DNA of 15,044 nucleotides from Verrucomicrobiota bacterium. GTDB lineage: Bacteria > Verrucomicrobiota > Verrucomicrobiia > Chthoniobacterales > UBA10450. The position numbers and the translations under genes are program-made. Numbering within the stretch: position 1 is the first letter of the stretch; each line of letters begins with the position of its first letter. This document shows, in pieces, positions 13,063 to 15,044 of this stretch. A model generated the notes under the pieces. It saw nothing but the letters and a program-made list of their open reading frames with translations. It was not told where the DNA came from and did not search any database. The stretch spans positions 1 to 15,044 of the forward strand of contig QHQV01000269.1 in NCBI GenBank assembly GCA_003219945.1, given 5' to 3'.

Positions 13063-13189
13063 CATCCTGAGCGAAGTCGAAGGAGCCCGGTGAAGCCAGC
13101 ATGAAAGCTTTGCCAGGGGAATGGAAAGCCTGGCCTCGCCCCGAAAGCATTCGGGGCTACGTTGCAGCCTCGACTTCGGTCGGAATGAC
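13063..13189. repeat. intergenic inverted-repeat element, copy 2, with a nested hairpin
   Basis: The left end CATCCTGAGCGAAGTCGA and right end TCGACTTCGGTCGGAATG pair at 15 of 18 positions. The ends match copy 1 at 4818-4928. Inside is a perfect 8-bp hairpin, GCCCCGAA (13138-13145) with TTCGGGGC (13150-13157), which looks like a second palindrome nested in the first. It fills the gap between ftsY and the MFS gene and may act as a transcript-end structure for ftsY, though no T-run follows. Confidence 0.75.
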
Positions 13190-13205
13190 GGAATAGTTCG
13201 GCGTC

Positions 13206-14714
13206 GTGGGCCAAATAATTAAAGAAGTAATCCCGTCGGAAGAAACTGTGCCTGCTGGAGTAGCCACGGGTCTGCGTGGTTTCATAGCAAAGTTTACTGT
13301 TCTTAAGGGGGCGCAACGCGAGTTGTGGCTCACATTCCTGATCAAGTTTCTCATTTACACGGCCTACTCAGTTACGAACAAAACAATGGTGCTATGGCTG
13401 TCGAAAGACCTCGGCTTCAGCGATCAAGCAGCAGGGGCGCTGGTCGGCTGGGTGTGGGCGCCGGCAATGACGATCTTTACTTTGCTTGCAGGATCCATCA
13501 CCGACGCCGTCGGATTGCGCCGCACGTTTTTTCTTGGCGTCGCCATTTGCACAGTTGCTCGCAGCGTCATGGTCGTTACGACAATCCCATCGTTGGCGCT
13601 AGCTTGTGGGGTTCTTCCGCTGGCAGTCGGTGAAGCACTTGGCACGCCTGTGCTGCTGGCAGCAACGCGGCGCTACTCCACAGTCGCACAACGGTCGATC
13701 TCTTTCTCGATCATCTACATGATAATGAACGTCGGTTACATCGCCGCGGGTTGGATTTTCGACTACATCCGCCAATTCAATTTCCACGTCAGTTTCTTCG
13801 GACTTCAACCCAGCAGCTATCAGCAGTTGTTCATGGTTAGTCTTGTTTTCGAGATTGTGCTGTTTCCTGTCATCTATTTTCTGCGGCGTGGCGCGGAAGC
13901 GACAAATGGCGGTCCGGTGATTGATCAGGTGTCCCGTAGTCGAGGCGCTGCCGTGAGTTTCTTTGGCGGCATCTGGGAAACAGTGCGCCAAAGCGCGATC
14001 GCCGCCGCGCAGCTTTTTCGACGGTTGATTGGTCAATCAGGATTTTACCGGTTGCTGCTGTTCTTTGTTTTCATCGGATTTCTCAAGGCAATCTTTTTGC
14101 AGATGGATTACGTCTTTCCAAAGTTCGGAATTCGCGAACTCGGCGCGAACGCTCCGGTCGGGAAACTCTCCGCGATCAACGCTATCGTGATCATCCTCCT
14201 CGTGCCGATCGTAGGGGCGATGACACAAAAGTTTGCGGCCTATCGAATGGTAGTGATCGGCGGAGTGATTTGCGCCGCCGGAGTATTCATCATGGCGTTG
14301 CCAACAGAATGGTTCGTATCGGCTGCCAACGGCGTGTTCGGCCAATGGCTGGGGCACGCTTATCTTGGATTGCAGGGAAGTATTCACCCTTACTACGTCA
14401 TGTCCGCGTTGTATCTGATCGTGTTCTCGATCGGCGAAGCTTTCTATTCACCAAGGGTGTACGAATATGCCGCCGCGATTGCTCCGCCAGGACAGGAAGC
14501 TTCGTACGCTTCTCTTGCATACCTCCCCTTCCTCGTGGGCAAACTCCTTGTCGGCACTGGCGGATGGTTGCTTGCCGCGTTTGTCCCGGAACAGGGTCCG
14601 CGGCATCCCGGCAAGATGTGGCTGATTTTTGCTTTCGCGGCCTCGGTCGCACCCATCGGATTAATTCTCTTTCGCCGCTACATTCGCGTTCCCGAAGCCG
14701 GTCGACAGGAATGA
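13206..14714 (+). CDS. MFS-type transporter
   Basis: A 502-residue transporter of the major facilitator superfamily, moving an unknown solute across the inner membrane. Seen: a polar N-terminus of about 40 residues, then about 12 hydrophobic segments. The first half includes VTNKTMVLWLSKDLGFSDQA and the loop LAGSITDAVGLRRTFFLG near residues 95-112, which fits the MFS motif A (G-x-x-x-D-x-x-G-x-R-R). A long central loop (about residues 226-268) separates the halves. The second half has a long periplasmic-type loop near residues 360-395. Some features recall peptide (POT) or nucleoside transporters, but the substrate is not evident. The start is GTG at 13206, directly after a repeat and without a clear ribosome binding site, so the exact N-terminus is uncertain. 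No neighbour suggests a substrate. Confidence 0.85.
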   Translation: MGQIIKEVIPSEETVPAGVATGLRGFIAKFTVLKGAQRELWLTFLIKFLIYTAYSVTNKTMVLWLSKDLGFSDQAAGALVGWVWAPAMTIFTLLAGSITDAVGLRRTFFLGVAICTVARSVMVVTTIPSLALACGVLPLAVGEALGTPVLLAATRRYSTVAQRSISFSIIYMIMNVGYIAAGWIFDYIRQFNFHVSFFGLQPSSYQQLFMVSLVFEIVLFPVIYFLRRGAEATNGGPVIDQVSRSRGAAVSFFGGIWETVRQSAIAAAQLFRRLIGQSGFYRLLLFFVFIGFLKAIFLQMDYVFPKFGIRELGANAPVGKLSAINAIVIILLVPIVGAMTQKFAAYRMVVIGGVICAAGVFIMALPTEWFVSAANGVFGQWLGHAYLGLQGSIHPYYVMSALYLIVFSIGEAFYSPRVYEYAAAIAPPGQEASYASLAYLPFLVGKLLVGTGGWLLAAFVPEQGPRHPGKMWLIFAFAASVAPIGLILFRRYIRVPEAGRQE

Positions 14715-14766
14715 ACGCATCCCAACCACTTTGTGTCTAATTTGCGATTTTATTGAGAAGCAAATC

Positions 14767-14804
14767 TCTGCGCATTTCCTTAAGGAGGCGTGATCATGCG
14801 CAGA
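14767..14804 (+). promoter_or_regulatory. stem-loop enclosing a strong ribosome binding site and ATG
   Basis: TCTGCGCAT at 14767-14775 and ATGCGCAGA at 14796-14804 form a perfect 9-bp inverted repeat. The 20-base loop holds a strong Shine-Dalgarno AAGGAGG at 14782-14788, and the ATG at 14796 is the first part of the right arm, seven bases downstream. In RNA this would hide a start codon in the stem; in DNA it could be an operator. The ATG opens a frame that gives sensible sequence only for about 16 codons, to an A7 run at 14837-14843 (see the next gene). Confidence 0.5.
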
Positions 14805-14847
14805 CTAAGCACTGCTAGAGGGAATAATTCTCACGCAAAAAAACACA

Positions 14848-15044
14848 ATGGAAGCAACGCGATTAACGTACAAACACAAACACTCATACAAAACTCTGTG
14901 GTTTGGGCTGGCCGGCACATTCGTTATGATTGTCGGTTCGATTTTGTTCGGGTATGCTCAAGGGCAGAAGCAAGAAGCTGAGAAAATGAATCCGACCAAA
15001 CCTGTTCCAAACGACGCCGAGTTGCGGGAGAAATTAACCAAGGA
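14848..15044 (+). CDS. N-terminal part of an anchored or exported protein, perhaps MsrB (runs off the edge)
   Basis: The window ends inside this gene; 65 codons are visible. After a basic start (MEATRLTYKHKHSYK) comes one hydrophobic segment, TLWFGLAGTFVMIVGSILFG, at about residues 16-35. It would be a signal anchor or uncleaved signal. A linker (QGQKQEAEKMNPTKP) then leads to PNDAELREKLTK. That last phrase resembles the start of methionine sulfoxide reductase B domains, which repair oxidised methionine, so an envelope MsrB is my best guess. The ATG at 14848 lacks a ribosome binding site. A strong one lies before the ATG at 14796, in a different frame; one extra A in the A7 run would join the two, adding MRRLSTARGNNSHAKK in front. 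The true start is therefore open. Confidence 0.5.
   Translation, partial: MEATRLTYKHKHSYKTLWFGLAGTFVMIVGSILFGYAQGQKQEAEKMNPTKPVPNDAELREKLTK

Overview
This window looks like a chromosomal segment from a soil-type Verrucomicrobia relative (the Chthoniobacterales / 'Udaeobacter' type is my best guess). That is inferred from the mix of a lipid A gene, GDP-fucose synthase, a fused ribBA next to ribH and nusB, and very many short palindromic repeats of the kind I associate with such genomes. It cannot be proven from the window. No tRNA, rRNA, CRISPR array, transposase or phage gene was seen.

Layout. From 249 to about 3280, on the + strand, is a row of small accessory genes: a DUF4126 membrane protein, a DUF1330 protein, a small exported protein, two small membrane proteins (one DUF6010-like), and two adjacent broken genes. 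The broken genes read as good protein only if five single-base indels are corrected. From 8967 down to 3310, on the - strand, is a five-gene run: GDP-L-fucose synthase (fcl), a Gfo/Idh/MocA oxidoreductase, lipid A disaccharide synthase (lpxB), a kynurenine-formamidase-like cyclase (kynB, overlapping lpxB by ATGA), and an ArnT/PMT-type membrane glycosyltransferase. Apart from kynB this reads as an envelope glycolipid cluster. From 9062 to the right edge, on the + strand, come a possibly exported protein with a PD-(D/E)xK-like motif, then ribBA, ribH, nusB and ftsY, then an MFS transporter. At the edge is the N-terminal part of an anchored or exported protein that may be MsrB.

How the genes work together. 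RibBA supplies both precursors that RibH joins into lumazine. NusB and FtsY are housekeeping partners in antitermination and membrane targeting. LpxB makes the lipid A disaccharide. The oxidoreductase may modify the UDP-GlcNAc-derived precursor, Fcl makes GDP-fucose for surface glycans, and the ArnT-like enzyme would use lipid-linked sugar at the periplasmic face.

The most notable signal is repeat-based rather than a new gene system. Short palindromic elements lie in most of the gaps between 3300 and 13205. They also lie inside genes: a 75-bp one in frame in the ArnT-like gene, a roughly 181-bp multi-hairpin array in frame in lpxB, and hairpins that encode the C-terminal tails of LpxB and RibH. 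No complete undescribed system was found. The candidates worth following are the repeat insertions, the PD-DxK-like protein, and the stem-loop over a start site near 14.8 kb.
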